Source: JBGRQA01 sp041725895 (GTDB lineage Bacteria > Bacteroidota > Bacteroidia > Bacteroidales > Marinifilaceae). From it: a stretch of DNA of 64,000 nucleotides. The DNA is taken from the NCBI GenBank assembly GCA_041725895.1, contig JBGRQA010000027.1:22407-86406 (forward strand), given 5' to 3'. Below are positions 27,068 through 36,345 of the stretch, one piece after another. The notes under the pieces were generated by a model, which saw nothing but the letters and a program-made list of their open reading frames with translations, did not search any database and was not told the origin of the DNA. Position 1 is the stretch's first letter. Every line of letters starts with the position of its first letter. The translations under genes and the position numbers were made by a program.

Positions 27068-28300
27068 TTAATAGGTTTGCAACATTTTTATTTCGTCAGC
27101 AGAAAGGAAACGCCAGCGTCCTCGCGGAAGGTTCTTTTTGGTGATTCCGGCAAAGAACACTCTGTCAAGTTTGTCAACATTGTAGCCTAGATGTTCAAAG
27201 ATACGACGAACAATACGGTTCTTACCAGAATGGATTTCGATTCCCACCTGACGTTTATCGTTAGGGTCTACATAGCTAATGGCATCCGATTGAATGAATC
27301 CGTCTTCCAGTTCAAAACCGTCAGCAATCTGCTGCAGTTCATTTTTGCTGATTGGGTTGTTCAGAAAAACATGATAGATTTTCTTCTTGTTGTAGCTTGG
27401 ATGGGTTAGTTTTTTGGTCAGTTCACCATCATTGGTAAAGAGCAAAACACCGGTTGTCATTCTGTCCAGGCGACCAACCGGGTAAACGCGTTCTGAGCAG
27501 GCATTTTCGATTAGGCTCATTACGGTTTTACGTCCCATAGGGTCATCCATGGTGGTCACAAAATCTTTTGGCTTGTTCAAAACCAGGTAGACTTTCGCTT
27601 CAGGGGTCAGTCGCTTGTTGTCCATTCGAACATCATCCTTCAAACTTACTTTAGTACCCACTTCGGTAACCACTTTCCCGTTGATGCTGATTCGTCCCTC
27701 GGCAATGTGCTGATCGGCTTCCCGGCGTGAACATATCCCGGTGTTGGCAATAAATTTATTCAATCGAACCATTCCATCCTTGGGAGGTTGCATTAAATGG
27801 TGCTCAAGTTGTTTCTTTTTGCTGTAATGACTTTTGCGTAGAGTTTCACGGTCAAGATTTCTTTTTTTGATGGAAGATTTTTTTCCCTCAGAAGAACCAA
27901 ATTCTTGGTTAGATGTATCTCCTGATCGTTTTCTACTTCCGGAATCATTGTTTCGATCCCTGTAGCTCCGGTTGTCTTTATTGAATTTTGATTTTCTGTT
28001 GGTGCTAAAAGAGCGTTCTCCCCCTTTGTTTTGGAAGTTGGATCTTTCTCCACTTTCCTCTTTTCGGCGGTTTCTGTTACCAACTTTATTGCGAGTTCTG
28101 GGATCCTGTATTTCTTCTCCTCTTCTGTTTGAATATCTAGATTTTCTCTCCTGCTCTCCTGCTTCCTGCTGACCGGAATAATTTCGTTTTCCAGATTCAA
28201 AGGATCTCTCCTCATCTCTTCTGCCGGCGCGGAAAGGTTTTCTTCCCTTGCCCGGTTTTTCGCTTTTGCGGAATTTCTTACTGTAGCTTCTGTCTTCCAT
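27068..28300 (-). CDS. 23S rRNA pseudouridine synthase (RluB/RsuA family) with long basic tail
   Basis: A 410-residue protein. Residues about 175-235 form an S4 RNA-binding domain (MVRLNKFIANTGICSRREAD), and residues 240-410 form the RsuA/RluB catalytic domain with the active-site Asp in GRLDRMTTGVLLFTNDGEL. It should isomerise a uridine in large-subunit rRNA. The first 170 residues are disordered and rich in Arg, Lys, Ser, Gly and Glu. Such tails are common in Bacteroidota RluB-like enzymes but this one is long; it may add non-specific RNA binding. The start at MEDRSYSKKF is the first Met and is uncertain. Confidence 0.9.
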   Translation of the reverse strand: MEDRSYSKKFRKSEKPGKGRKPFRAGRRDEERSFESGKRNYSGQQEAGEQERKSRYSNRRGEEIQDPRTRNKVGNRNRRKEESGERSNFQNKGGERSFSTNRKSKFNKDNRSYRDRNNDSGSRKRSGDTSNQEFGSSEGKKSSIKKRNLDRETLRKSHYSKKKQLEHHLMQPPKDGMVRLNKFIANTGICSRREADQHIAEGRISINGKVVTEVGTKVSLKDDVRMDNKRLTPEAKVYLVLNKPKDFVTTMDDPMGRKTVMSLIENACSERVYPVGRLDRMTTGVLLFTNDGELTKKLTHPSYNKKKIYHVFLNNPISKNELQQIADGFELEDGFIQSDAISYVDPNDKRQVGIEIHSGKNRIVRRIFEHLGYNVDKLDRVFFAGITKKNLPRGRWRFLSADEIKMLQTY

Positions 28301-28493
28301 CTCTTGAACGCTTAAAATTCTGAACCTGCAAAGGTATTAAATATCAACTAATATTTACCAATAGCTTCTTAAAAAGACACTATAAATTGGGTAATATCCT
28401 TTGGGGTTTTATTATTTTTACGGGAAAATTTGTAGTGAATGGAAATCTGAGGCAAAGAAATGTCTCTGATTTAAAATATTTACAAACTTTACT

Positions 28494-28501
28494 TATCTTT
28501 G
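28494..28501 (+). promoter_or_regulatory. Putative -7 box for glmM
   Basis: TATCTTTG matches TAnnTTTG and lies 54 bases before the glmM start. No clean TTTG is found at the -33 position. Confidence 0.45.
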
Positions 28502-28555
28502 AAAAAAGATTTAAAAAGATTAAATTGATCTATTGTTTTATAAAATTATAATAAA

Positions 28556-29944
28556 ATGGCCTTAATTAAGTCAATATCAGGAATACGTGGAACCATTGGA
28601 GGTAAAGTAGGGGATGGATTAAGTCCTCTCGATGTGGTTAAGTTTACAGCAGCTTATGGAACCTGGGCAAAGCGAAGAAGAAATCAGGATAAAATTCGGG
28701 TTGTAGTTGGTCGCGATGCTCGTATTTCCGGACCAATGGTGAATCAATTGGTGGTTGGCACCTTAGTTGGGTTGGGTATTGATGTAATTGAAATTGGCTT
28801 GGCATCGACACCTACCACCGAGGTTGCAGTTACAACTGAAAAAGCAGACGGAGGTATTATTCTTACAGCCAGTCACAATCCCAAGCAATGGAATGCGTTG
28901 AAATTATTGAATGAGAAAGGGGAGTTTTTGAATGACCAGGATGGGAAAGAAGTGTTGACTCTTGCTGAAAACGAAGATTTCCTTTTTGCTGACGTTGATG
29001 ATTTGGGATCCATTGATATAATTGAGGATTATACAAAAAAGCACATCGAACAGGTTTTGGCATTGAATCTTGTGGATGTAGATGCTATTCGTAAAGCCAA
29101 TTTCCGTGTAGCAGTAGATGCGGTTAATTCAGTGGGAGGGACAGCTATTCCTCAATTACTGAAAGCTCTTGGAGTTACAGAAGTAGTGGAATTGTATTGT
29201 GAACCCAATGGACAATTTCCCCACAATCCTGAACCACTGCCGGAAAACCTGACTGCTATAGCAGAAGTAATGTCGCAGGGAAGAGCCGATGTTGGTTTCG
29301 TAGTAGATCCGGACGTAGACCGTTTGGCTATCGTTAACGAAGATGGTTCTATGTTTGGAGAGGAGTATACTTTGGTGGCCGTAGCAGATTACGTACTAAG
29401 CCATACTCCGGGAAATACTGTATCTAATCTTTCTTCGACTCGTGCCCTTAGGGATGTGACCGAAAAACACAACGGACAGTACCAGGCTTCAGCCGTGGGA
29501 GAGGTTAATGTGGTGACCCTGATGAAAGAGAATAAAGCTGTGATTGGTGGCGAAGGAAACGGGGGAGTGATTTACCCGGAAAGTCATTACGGTCGGGATG
29601 CTTTGGTTGGTGTTGCTCTTTATTTGACTCACCTGGCCAAAAGCGGATTGAAGTCTTCCGAAATGCGAGCTCAATACCCTGACTATTTCATCTCAAAAAA
29701 TAAGATTGAATTGACTCCGGATATTGATGTGGATGCAGTTTTGGTAGCCATGAAAGAGAAATACAGTAATGAACAGGTGAACGATATCGATGGGGTGAAA
29801 ATTGATTTTGCCAACGAATGGGTTCATCTGCGAAAATCCAATACAGAGCCTATTATTCGTATCTACTCGGAGAGTAAAAATAAGGAGCAGGCAGATGTTT
29901 TGGCTCAAAAGATCATTGATGAGATTCAGGCTGTGATTGCCTAA
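28556..29944 (+). CDS. glmM: Phosphoglucosamine mutase
   Basis: A 462-residue alpha-D-phosphohexomutase that converts glucosamine 6-phosphate to the 1-phosphate for UDP-GlcNAc and peptidoglycan synthesis. The phosphoserine loop TASHNP (about 102-107), the metal-binding DPDVDRLA, the sugar-binding GEGNGG and the C-terminal phosphate site SNTEPIIRIY are all present. The N-terminal SISGIRGTIGGKVG is typical. It is monocistronic. A phosphomannomutase specificity cannot be fully excluded by motif reading alone. Confidence 0.9.
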   Translation: MALIKSISGIRGTIGGKVGDGLSPLDVVKFTAAYGTWAKRRRNQDKIRVVVGRDARISGPMVNQLVVGTLVGLGIDVIEIGLASTPTTEVAVTTEKADGGIILTASHNPKQWNALKLLNEKGEFLNDQDGKEVLTLAENEDFLFADVDDLGSIDIIEDYTKKHIEQVLALNLVDVDAIRKANFRVAVDAVNSVGGTAIPQLLKALGVTEVVELYCEPNGQFPHNPEPLPENLTAIAEVMSQGRADVGFVVDPDVDRLAIVNEDGSMFGEEYTLVAVADYVLSHTPGNTVSNLSSTRALRDVTEKHNGQYQASAVGEVNVVTLMKENKAVIGGEGNGGVIYPESHYGRDALVGVALYLTHLAKSGLKSSEMRAQYPDYFISKNKIELTPDIDVDAVLVAMKEKYSNEQVNDIDGVKIDFANEWVHLRKSNTEPIIRIYSESKNKEQADVLAQKIIDEIQAVIA

Positions 29945-30282
29945 TTTGGATCACGCATCTTTATGTCAACTATTCTTAAGATTCCAAATCAATAACTGTT
30001 TCTATCGCTTTTGAAAATCTTCACGGTATATTCGGTTGGTGGGATTTTGGAGATTGAAGGATCGTTGGCACGTGGATGAATGAAACCAAATACAACTTAA
30101 CTTAAATTGCAATCGGATTTTTCCGGTTGCAATTTTTTTTATACTGAGTTTTTCCCTGTATTTTGGTCTTTTCTTTTAAGCTGGTACTGTAATCCACTGA
30201 TTTCGATTCATTATTCCCAGGATAGTGTAGTGAAAGGTATTTGAGGTTCCGGTTTTTGATAGGATTCATAAAAACTGATATC
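29945..30282. other. Intergenic region between glmM and the efflux cluster
   Basis: No gene is seen. It contains a strong plus-strand terminator at 30104-30140, about 160 bases beyond the glmM stop. Confidence 0.6.
30104..30140 (+). terminator. Intrinsic terminator downstream of glmM
   Basis: A 13-bp stem (30104-30116 with 30123-30135) ends in eight T. Confidence 0.8.
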
Positions 30283-31551
30283 ATGAAGCGAAAGCTATAC
30301 TTAGGGGGAGGTCTTTTGGCCTGCTCGCTTTTCATTGTCTGGTTTCTGAGCGGAGGTTCTTCCGACGAAAGTGCCAATATTCAATCTGTAGTTAAAAAGG
30401 GGCGCTTTGATGTAGTGGTGACGACCACCGGGGAGTTGAGTGCAAAAACATCAGAAAATATTAATGGCCCCGAAGGTTTACGGAATACCAGGATTTACCA
30501 GGTGAAGATTACAGATTTAGTTCCGGAGGGTACTTTGGTACAACCTGGTGATTATGTTGCCACTCTTGATCGGTCTGAGGTTGAGGCTCGATTAAAGGAT
30601 GTGGAGAGTGAGTACCAGAAGAATGAATCCCAATATACCAAGACACGTCTGGATACAACCATGCAATTGCGTACGGCAAGAAATGAATTGATCAACATGA
30701 AGTTTTCTCTGGAGGAGAAGAGAATCGTGTTGGAACAGTCTAAGTACGAGCCCCCCGCAACCATTCGACAAGCACAAATAGATTTGGATAAGGCGAAGCG
30801 ATCCTATGACCAGGCGGTGAAAGATTACGACCTCAAACAGCAACAGGCTGTTGCCTTAATGCAGGAAGTTAAGGCAACTTTTTCAAAAATCACTCGTCGG
30901 AGACAGGAACTGATGGATGTGATCGATCAGTTTGAAATCCATGCGCCCAAATCGGGGATGGTGATCTATTATAAGGAGTGGAATGGGAATAAAAGGAAGG
31001 TGGGGTCGCAGATTTCTCCCTGGGATCCTACGGTGGCAACTTTGCCGGATTTGAGTTCCATGGTTTCCAAGACTTATGTGAATGAAATTGATATTAGTAA
31101 GGTAAAGAAAGGGCAGAAAGTAAAAGTTGGTGTGGATGCCTTTCCAGACCGAAAATACAATGGCGAGGTAATTGAAATAGCCAATGTTGGAGAACAATTG
31201 TCGGGTAGTGATGCTAAAGTATTCGAAGTTGTTATACAAGTGCATGAGTCTGATTCTATTTTACGACCAGGAATGACCACAGCCAATACTATTTATACGG
31301 CCAGCCACGAAGACGTTCTATATGTTCCCTTGGAAGCCTTACATGCCAATGATAGTTTGAGCTATGTGTATTGTAAGGATGGCTTTTCTTTTGTAAAGCA
31401 GATTGTAGTTCCCGGGATATCCAATGAAAATGAAGTGATCATTACCCAGGGACTGCAAGAGGGAGAACAGGTGTTGCTTAACAGACCGGATCGTGCAGAG
31501 GATTTGGATTATCAAGGTTTGGAACTTGTAGGTACGATAAACAGGAATTAA
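30283..31551 (+). CDS. Efflux periplasmic adaptor (HlyD/MacA family)
   Basis: A 422-residue membrane-fusion protein that would bridge an inner-membrane ABC permease and the TolC channel. After an N-terminal anchor (about 5-22) it has a barrel-sandwich half-motif (VPEGTLVQPGDYVATLD), a long coiled coil (about 85-215: EARLKDVESEYQKNESQY and LEEKRIVLEQ), the second lipoyl half (APKSGMVIYY), and beta-barrel segments. The ATG at 30283 (MKRKLYLGGG) was chosen over the upstream TTG because the anchor then starts normally. Its stop overlaps the next start by one base (TAATG). Confidence 0.9.
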   Translation: MKRKLYLGGGLLACSLFIVWFLSGGSSDESANIQSVVKKGRFDVVVTTTGELSAKTSENINGPEGLRNTRIYQVKITDLVPEGTLVQPGDYVATLDRSEVEARLKDVESEYQKNESQYTKTRLDTTMQLRTARNELINMKFSLEEKRIVLEQSKYEPPATIRQAQIDLDKAKRSYDQAVKDYDLKQQQAVALMQEVKATFSKITRRRQELMDVIDQFEIHAPKSGMVIYYKEWNGNKRKVGSQISPWDPTVATLPDLSSMVSKTYVNEIDISKVKKGQKVKVGVDAFPDRKYNGEVIEIANVGEQLSGSDAKVFEVVIQVHESDSILRPGMTTANTIYTASHEDVLYVPLEALHANDSLSYVYCKDGFSFVKQIVVPGISNENEVIITQGLQEGEQVLLNRPDRAEDLDYQGLELVGTINRN

Positions 31552-32852
31552 TGAAATTACGCGTAACAATTAATAGGTATTTTCACAACATCGAAATAGC
31601 TGTTGAAGCTATTCTTGACAACAAATTGAAGTCCTTGTTGACGGCTTTGGGGATAATATTTGGGGTGGCCGCTGTGATTAGTATGCTGGCTATCGGAAAT
31701 GGAGCTCGCCAGGAAATTTTGAAACAGATGGAATTGGTGGGCGTTAATAATATAATTATTTCCCCACTGGAGAAAGGAGATGAGGGAGGTGGAGAGGAAG
31801 CTTCTTCCCGTAAGTTTTCCCGAGGATTACATCTTTCTGACGTGAGAGCCATTCAGGAAATTCTACTCTCTGTGAAAAATGTGACTCCTGAAATTGGGAT
31901 GGACGTGCAATTGGTTGGGGATGGCAAGCGGCAAAAAAGTCGGTTACTTGGCGTAAATTCCGCTTATTTTAGACTCTTTAAAATAAGATTGCAGGAAGGG
32001 GAACTATTTTCTGATTTTCAGATGGATCATGGTATGTCTGTTTGTATCATAGGGGGTGATATTCGAAAGCGAATGTTTCCGAAGGGAAATCCTTTGAATC
32101 AGTACCTGAAATGTGGTAAAGTTTGGTTGAAGGTGATTGGAGTGATCGAATCCCGTCCTCAAGCCAGTGAAACAACTTTGAAGCTCGGTATAAGTAATCG
32201 GAATGACAAAGTGTATGTTCCTACCAGGACTATGTTGTTACGATATCAGAATCGCAGTCTGGTTACCCGAAAGAGTCTTGATGAGAAGGAGGAGCGGTCT
32301 TCAAAGCCCCAGCTGGATAAAATTATTGTCCAGGTAAGAGAGACGGATCAGTTAGTAGCCAGTTCCGAAATTCTGAATCGAATGTTGCTCCGGCGCCATT
32401 CCGGAGTAGAGGATTTTGAAATCAAGGTGCCCGAGATGATGCTTAAACAGCAACAGCGTACCAAAGATATCTTTAATATCGTACTGGGTGCGATCGCCGG
32501 AATATCGCTATTGGTGGGGGGGATTGGAATTATGAATATCATGTTGGCCTCGGTATGGGAGCGGATCAAGGAAATTGGAACCCGACAGGCACTGGGTGCC
32601 ACTCAAAAGGATATAATTGTACAGTTTTTGGCAGAGTCAACTCTGATTAGCATGTGTGGTGGTGCGATTGGTGTGTTGTTGGGGGTGTTGCTGGCCGGTC
32701 TGATTACCCGTATTGCAGCCATTGAAACCATTGTGTCACCGGGATCGGTATTGGTGGCTTTTGGAGTTTCGGTTACTGTAGGAATCGCTTTTGGATACAT
32801 GCCCGCACAAAAGGCGGCGCGTCAGGATCCTGTTGTATCGTTAAGAAACTAA
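31551..32852 (+). CDS. ABC transporter permease, MacB type without ATPase domain
   Basis: A 433-residue permease with the MacB topology: one N-terminal helix (about 22-50), a large periplasmic MacB_PCD domain, and three C-terminal helices. The last part shows GAIAGISLLVGGIGIMNIML, then the coupling sequence RIKEIGTRQALGATQKDI. No Walker motifs are present, and no ATPase gene is next to it, so it must borrow an ATP-binding subunit encoded elsewhere. Together with the adaptor upstream and the TolC protein downstream it forms an operon for export, or for signal-driven envelope maintenance; the substrate is unknown. Confidence 0.9.
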   Translation: MKLRVTINRYFHNIEIAVEAILDNKLKSLLTALGIIFGVAAVISMLAIGNGARQEILKQMELVGVNNIIISPLEKGDEGGGEEASSRKFSRGLHLSDVRAIQEILLSVKNVTPEIGMDVQLVGDGKRQKSRLLGVNSAYFRLFKIRLQEGELFSDFQMDHGMSVCIIGGDIRKRMFPKGNPLNQYLKCGKVWLKVIGVIESRPQASETTLKLGISNRNDKVYVPTRTMLLRYQNRSLVTRKSLDEKEERSSKPQLDKIIVQVRETDQLVASSEILNRMLLRRHSGVEDFEIKVPEMMLKQQQRTKDIFNIVLGAIAGISLLVGGIGIMNIMLASVWERIKEIGTRQALGATQKDIIVQFLAESTLISMCGGAIGVLLGVLLAGLITRIAAIETIVSPGSVLVAFGVSVTVGIAFGYMPAQKAARQDPVVSLRN

Positions 32853-32888
32853 CATAAACTATTAATAATATTAAAAATCTATACTCTT

Positions 32889-34382
32889 TTGGATATTAAT
32901 AAAAGAATTTTTTCCGTAATCGTTTGCGTGAATTTGTTATTTAATGGTACAGCTTTTGCTCAAACCATGGTAAAGAGTCTTTCCCTACCTCAGGTGATTC
33001 AGTTGGCGAAAGATCAATCACTGGATTCTTATGTTGCTAGAAATAAGTACATCGGGAGTTATTGGCAGTACCGTACCTATAAAGCGGATTACTTACCTTC
33101 CATAAGTTTGGATGCTACTTTGCCTGATTTAAATCGTTCTATCGTGAGGCAACTACAGGATGATGGGACAGACAAATTCGTTTCTCAGAAAACCCTGAGC
33201 AATTACGGGGGATTATCCATTTCACAAAATGTTGGTTTTACGGGAGGTGCTCTAAGTGTGAAAAGTGAATTGGAGCGAGTTGATTTGCTGGATATGGAAG
33301 GGGAATCCAGCTCCTATCGGGCAATTCCTCTTTCCCTTACTTATGTGCAGCCCTTGTTTGCGTTTAATCCCTACAGATGGGATCGGAAAATAGAACCCCT
33401 AAAATTTGAGGAAGCGAAAAAGAATTACCTTGCCGAACTGGAAGGCATTGCTCAAAAAGCTGTTGATCTTTTTTACGACCAGATGCTGGACCAGATCAAC
33501 CTTCGTATGGCGGAAACCAATTATGCCAATGCAGATACGATTTACAAAATTGCGCAGGGACGTTACAACATTGGGACGATTGCTCAAAATGAACTCCTGC
33601 AGACCGAATTGTCCTTTCTGAATGCTGGCTCTTCGCTAAATGAGGCCCGGCTGAATCAAGAGGTGAGTAGGGCTCGTTTGCGGTCCTTCTTGGGGTACAA
33701 TGAAAAAATGGATCTCAATTTGGTGTTGTCCGATGAGATCCCTCAGTTTGAAGTAGATGTTGTGAAGGCGAAAGAACTAGCTCTGGCTAATAATCCTCTA
33801 ATGTTTGGGTTGAAGCTTGAGGAAATGCAGGCCGAACGCCAGGTAGCTCAGGCTCGTGCAGAAAATAGATTCCGGGCGGATTTGAATGCCAGTTTCGGTC
33901 TGAACCAATCGGGAGCTTCCTTGAAAAAGGCTTACCAATCGCCAGAGGATTGGGAGCGTCTTCGGGTTGGATTGAGTATTCCCATATTGGATTGGGGAAA
34001 AGGGAAAGGTAAATACCGTATAGCACAATCCAACAGGGAAGTGGCTCGTTTGTCTGTTCGTCAATCTGCGGTTGACTTTGAGCAGAATGTTTATTTGCAG
34101 GTAATGCGATTTAATATGCAGGATGAGCAATTGAGTATTGCCATTAAGGCCGATGCTATTGCTCAGAGTCGGTATGAAGTAACCAAATCCCGCTATTTTA
34201 TTGGGAAAGTTGGTGTTCTGGATTTAAATGTGGCCTTAACCGAAAAGGATCAGGCGAAGCGAGCCTATGTGGAGGCCTTACGTCGGTATTGGTCCTGCTA
34301 CTATAGTGTTCGAAAGCTAACCCTCTTCGATTTTCAGAATCAGGTGTCTTTGCAGCAGAACTTTGATGATATTCTGAACTGA
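32889..34382 (+). CDS. TolC family outer membrane efflux protein
   Basis: A 497-residue outer-membrane channel. A signal peptide (VIVCVNLLFNGTAFAQ, cleavage about residue 25) is followed by two OEP repeats with long alpha-helical stretches (LPQVIQLAKDQSLDSYVARNK and the second repeat around KELALANNPLMFGLK). The start is a TTG at 32889, which is needed to include the signal peptide; the next Met (28) lies after the cleavage site. It is the third gene of the efflux cluster, 36 bases after the permease. Confidence 0.9.
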   Translation: MDINKRIFSVIVCVNLLFNGTAFAQTMVKSLSLPQVIQLAKDQSLDSYVARNKYIGSYWQYRTYKADYLPSISLDATLPDLNRSIVRQLQDDGTDKFVSQKTLSNYGGLSISQNVGFTGGALSVKSELERVDLLDMEGESSSYRAIPLSLTYVQPLFAFNPYRWDRKIEPLKFEEAKKNYLAELEGIAQKAVDLFYDQMLDQINLRMAETNYANADTIYKIAQGRYNIGTIAQNELLQTELSFLNAGSSLNEARLNQEVSRARLRSFLGYNEKMDLNLVLSDEIPQFEVDVVKAKELALANNPLMFGLKLEEMQAERQVAQARAENRFRADLNASFGLNQSGASLKKAYQSPEDWERLRVGLSIPILDWGKGKGKYRIAQSNREVARLSVRQSAVDFEQNVYLQVMRFNMQDEQLSIAIKADAIAQSRYEVTKSRYFIGKVGVLDLNVALTEKDQAKRAYVEALRRYWSCYYSVRKLTLFDFQNQVSLQQNFDDILN

Positions 34383-34575
34383 TTTTCGTAACTTATAAAG
34401 AGTAAAATTTGACCCCGAAACCTCTCTCGTTGGTTTGTCTGGTTTGTAGAAGCCAGACATAAATAGATGTATAAAACCTTAAACAATTACAGGGATATAT
34501 TTTAAGATAATAAGGTGTTTTTATATATTTAAACGAACTACTGTTGAAAAGCAGGTTTAATTTCTTATGGAATTA

Positions 34576-34606
34576 TTTCTCTCGATGAAAATACTATTTA
34601 TATTTG
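34576..34606 (+). promoter_or_regulatory. Putative promoter of mdh
   Basis: TATATTTG (34599-34606) is an exact -7 box; 19 bases upstream is TTTC (34576-34579), one mismatch from TTTG. The leader would be about 60 bases. The rest of the 293-base gap after the TolC gene shows nothing further. Confidence 0.55.
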
Positions 34607-34675
34607 CTGATGTAATAGAGAAAAAATTCCGTAATTACAGGTTAGAATTTTAACATATAAAAGAATAGAAGCGTT

Positions 34676-35614
34676 ATGAAAATTACTGTTGTCGGTGCAG
34701 GTAATGTGGGAGCAACCTGTGCGAATTGCATCGCTCAAAAAGAGCTGGCCAATGAGGTTGTTGTAGTGGATATCAAGGAAGGCTTGTCAGAAGGGAAAGC
34801 TTTGGATATGTGGCAAACTGCTCCTATCAATTACTACGATACTCGCGTAAAAGGGGTGACCAATGATTATGCTGCTACAGCCGGTTCCGAAGTTGTTGTA
34901 ATTACCTCGGGATTGCCTCGTAAGCCCGGGATGAGCCGTGACGATCTTATTGCTACCAATGCTGGTATCGTTAAAATGGTTACCGAAAATGTAGTAAAAT
35001 ATTCTCCGGATGCGATTATTATTGTAGTTTCCAATCCTTTGGATGTGATGACTTACGCTGCTTTTCTGACTGCTAAGAAAGCTTCCAATAAAGTGTTTGG
35101 TATGGCTGGTGTTCTGGACACTGCCCGTTACCGTGCTTTTCTTGCCGAAGAATTGAATGTATCACCTAAGGATATTCAGGCCCTGTTAATGGGAGGACAC
35201 GGAGATACTATGGTTCCACTGCCTCGTTACACTACAGTAGCTGGTATTCCTGTTACCGAATTGATCGAGGAGGAGAAACTGAACGCCATTATTGAAAGAA
35301 CTAAATTCGGTGGTGGTGAATTGGTAAATCTGATGGGAACCTCTGCATGGTATGCTCCTGGTGCCGCTGCTGCACAAATGGTAGAAGCTATCGTGCGTGA
35401 CCAGAAACGTATTTTCCCAGTGTGCGCATTGTTAAACGGAGAGTACGGAATGAAAGATATCTACCTGGGAGTACCTGTAAAATTAGGTAAGAATGGTATC
35501 GAAGAAATTATTGAAGTGAAACTGAACGAGGACGAGAAAGCTCTTCTGGAAGGTTCCGCTGAAGCCGTTAAATCGGTAATGAAAGTGCTTGATGAAATGA
35601 ATATCATTTCCTAA
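34676..35614 (+). CDS. mdh: Malate dehydrogenase
   Basis: A 312-residue NAD-dependent enzyme of the lactate/malate dehydrogenase superfamily interconverting malate and oxaloacetate. The Rossmann motif is GAGNVGATCA (7-16). Substrate arginines lie in GLPRKPGMSRDDL (R at about 81 and 87), and the catalytic His is in LLMGGHGDTMVPL. The first substrate Arg in the mobile loop and the short form favour malate over lactate. It has its own probable promoter and terminator. Confidence 0.95.
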   Translation: MKITVVGAGNVGATCANCIAQKELANEVVVVDIKEGLSEGKALDMWQTAPINYYDTRVKGVTNDYAATAGSEVVVITSGLPRKPGMSRDDLIATNAGIVKMVTENVVKYSPDAIIIVVSNPLDVMTYAAFLTAKKASNKVFGMAGVLDTARYRAFLAEELNVSPKDIQALLMGGHGDTMVPLPRYTTVAGIPVTELIEEEKLNAIIERTKFGGGELVNLMGTSAWYAPGAAAAQMVEAIVRDQKRIFPVCALLNGEYGMKDIYLGVPVKLGKNGIEEIIEVKLNEDEKALLEGSAEAVKSVMKVLDEMNIIS

Positions 35615-35638
35615 AATTTTATTTTAGTATTTAAGGGG

Positions 35639-35672
35639 AAAGGCCAGCCTTCGGGTTGGCCTTTGTTTTTTT
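35639..35672 (+). terminator. Intrinsic terminator of mdh
   Basis: An 11-bp stem (35639-35649 with 35654-35664) closed by a TTCG loop is followed by GTTTTTTT. Confidence 0.85.
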
Positions 35673-35770
35673 GTGTATTTGGCAGTTACTTGCGGAAATA
35701 TACACAGGAAGGTTTGTTTCTGTCTGGAAAAAGGTATATTTGTTTTTCTTACCATAAAAAAAGGAGCAAA

Positions 35771-36202
35771 ATGCTTATTGAAGTGCCTTTCGAGGTGGTG
35801 GAACTGGAGAAAAACAGCTATCATCTTTTTGTTAAATGTAAATTGAACGGTGAACAGTACGGGGACCTGGTGATTGATACGGGAGCCTCCAAAACTGTGC
35901 TCGATCGAAATTTTGTCGATCAGTACCGGTCAATGGAGAAGGAGGAGGAAAGCGTTCAATCCAGTGGATTGGGGGGAGGAAAGATTGATACGGAAATGGT
36001 TGAAGTTTCGAGTTTACAGATAGGAGACCTTGAAGTTTTTACGATTCGTCTGGCTTTAATTGATCTTTCTGAGATCAACCAGATGTATGAGAAATATTGC
36101 AATCGAAAAATTTCAGGACTTTTGGGGAGTGACTTTCTGCTCCAGCATCAAGCCTGTATCGATTACCATCGGAAAAGATTGGTTTTTCGTAATAGTGATT
36201 AA
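35771..36202 (+). CDS. Retropepsin-like aspartic protease family protein
   Basis: A 143-residue single-lobed aspartyl protease domain. The catalytic motif is VIDTGASKTVLD (about residues 34-45), followed by the flap region with a Gly-rich GLGGGK and the hydrophobic KISGLLGSDFL that stabilises the retropepsin dimer. A homodimer would be the active form. No signal peptide or anchor is seen. The ATG at 35771 was preferred because upstream residues would be encoded within the mdh terminator. Its substrate is unknown. Confidence 0.8.
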   Translation: MLIEVPFEVVELEKNSYHLFVKCKLNGEQYGDLVIDTGASKTVLDRNFVDQYRSMEKEEESVQSSGLGGGKIDTEMVEVSSLQIGDLEVFTIRLALIDLSEINQMYEKYCNRKISGLLGSDFLLQHQACIDYHRKRLVFRNSD

Positions 36203-36274
36203 TGTTTCATAACAGCCTAATATTTACATTGATTTAGTTGCTATTTTCGAGGAAAGTTATTTCAAAAAATTTAA

Positions 36275-36282
36275 TATATTTG
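36275..36282 (+). promoter_or_regulatory. Putative -7 box for secDF
   Basis: TATATTTG lies 63 bases before the secDF start and is an exact match to the -7 consensus. A matching -33 TTTG is not seen. Confidence 0.45.
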
Positions 36283-36345
36283 TGCGATAATTTACGGTTA
36301 AAAATATAAAATACCACATAATAAGAATTTATTAAACCTAAACAC

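Noticed and set aside
27793..28215. 140-codon frame in another phase of the pseudouridine synthase tail
   Set aside because: It reads the low-complexity tail in a shifted frame; the main frame carries the S4 and catalytic domains.
31551..32852. Permease as a full MacB with fused ATPase
   Set aside because: No Walker A, signature or Walker B motif is present in the 433 residues.
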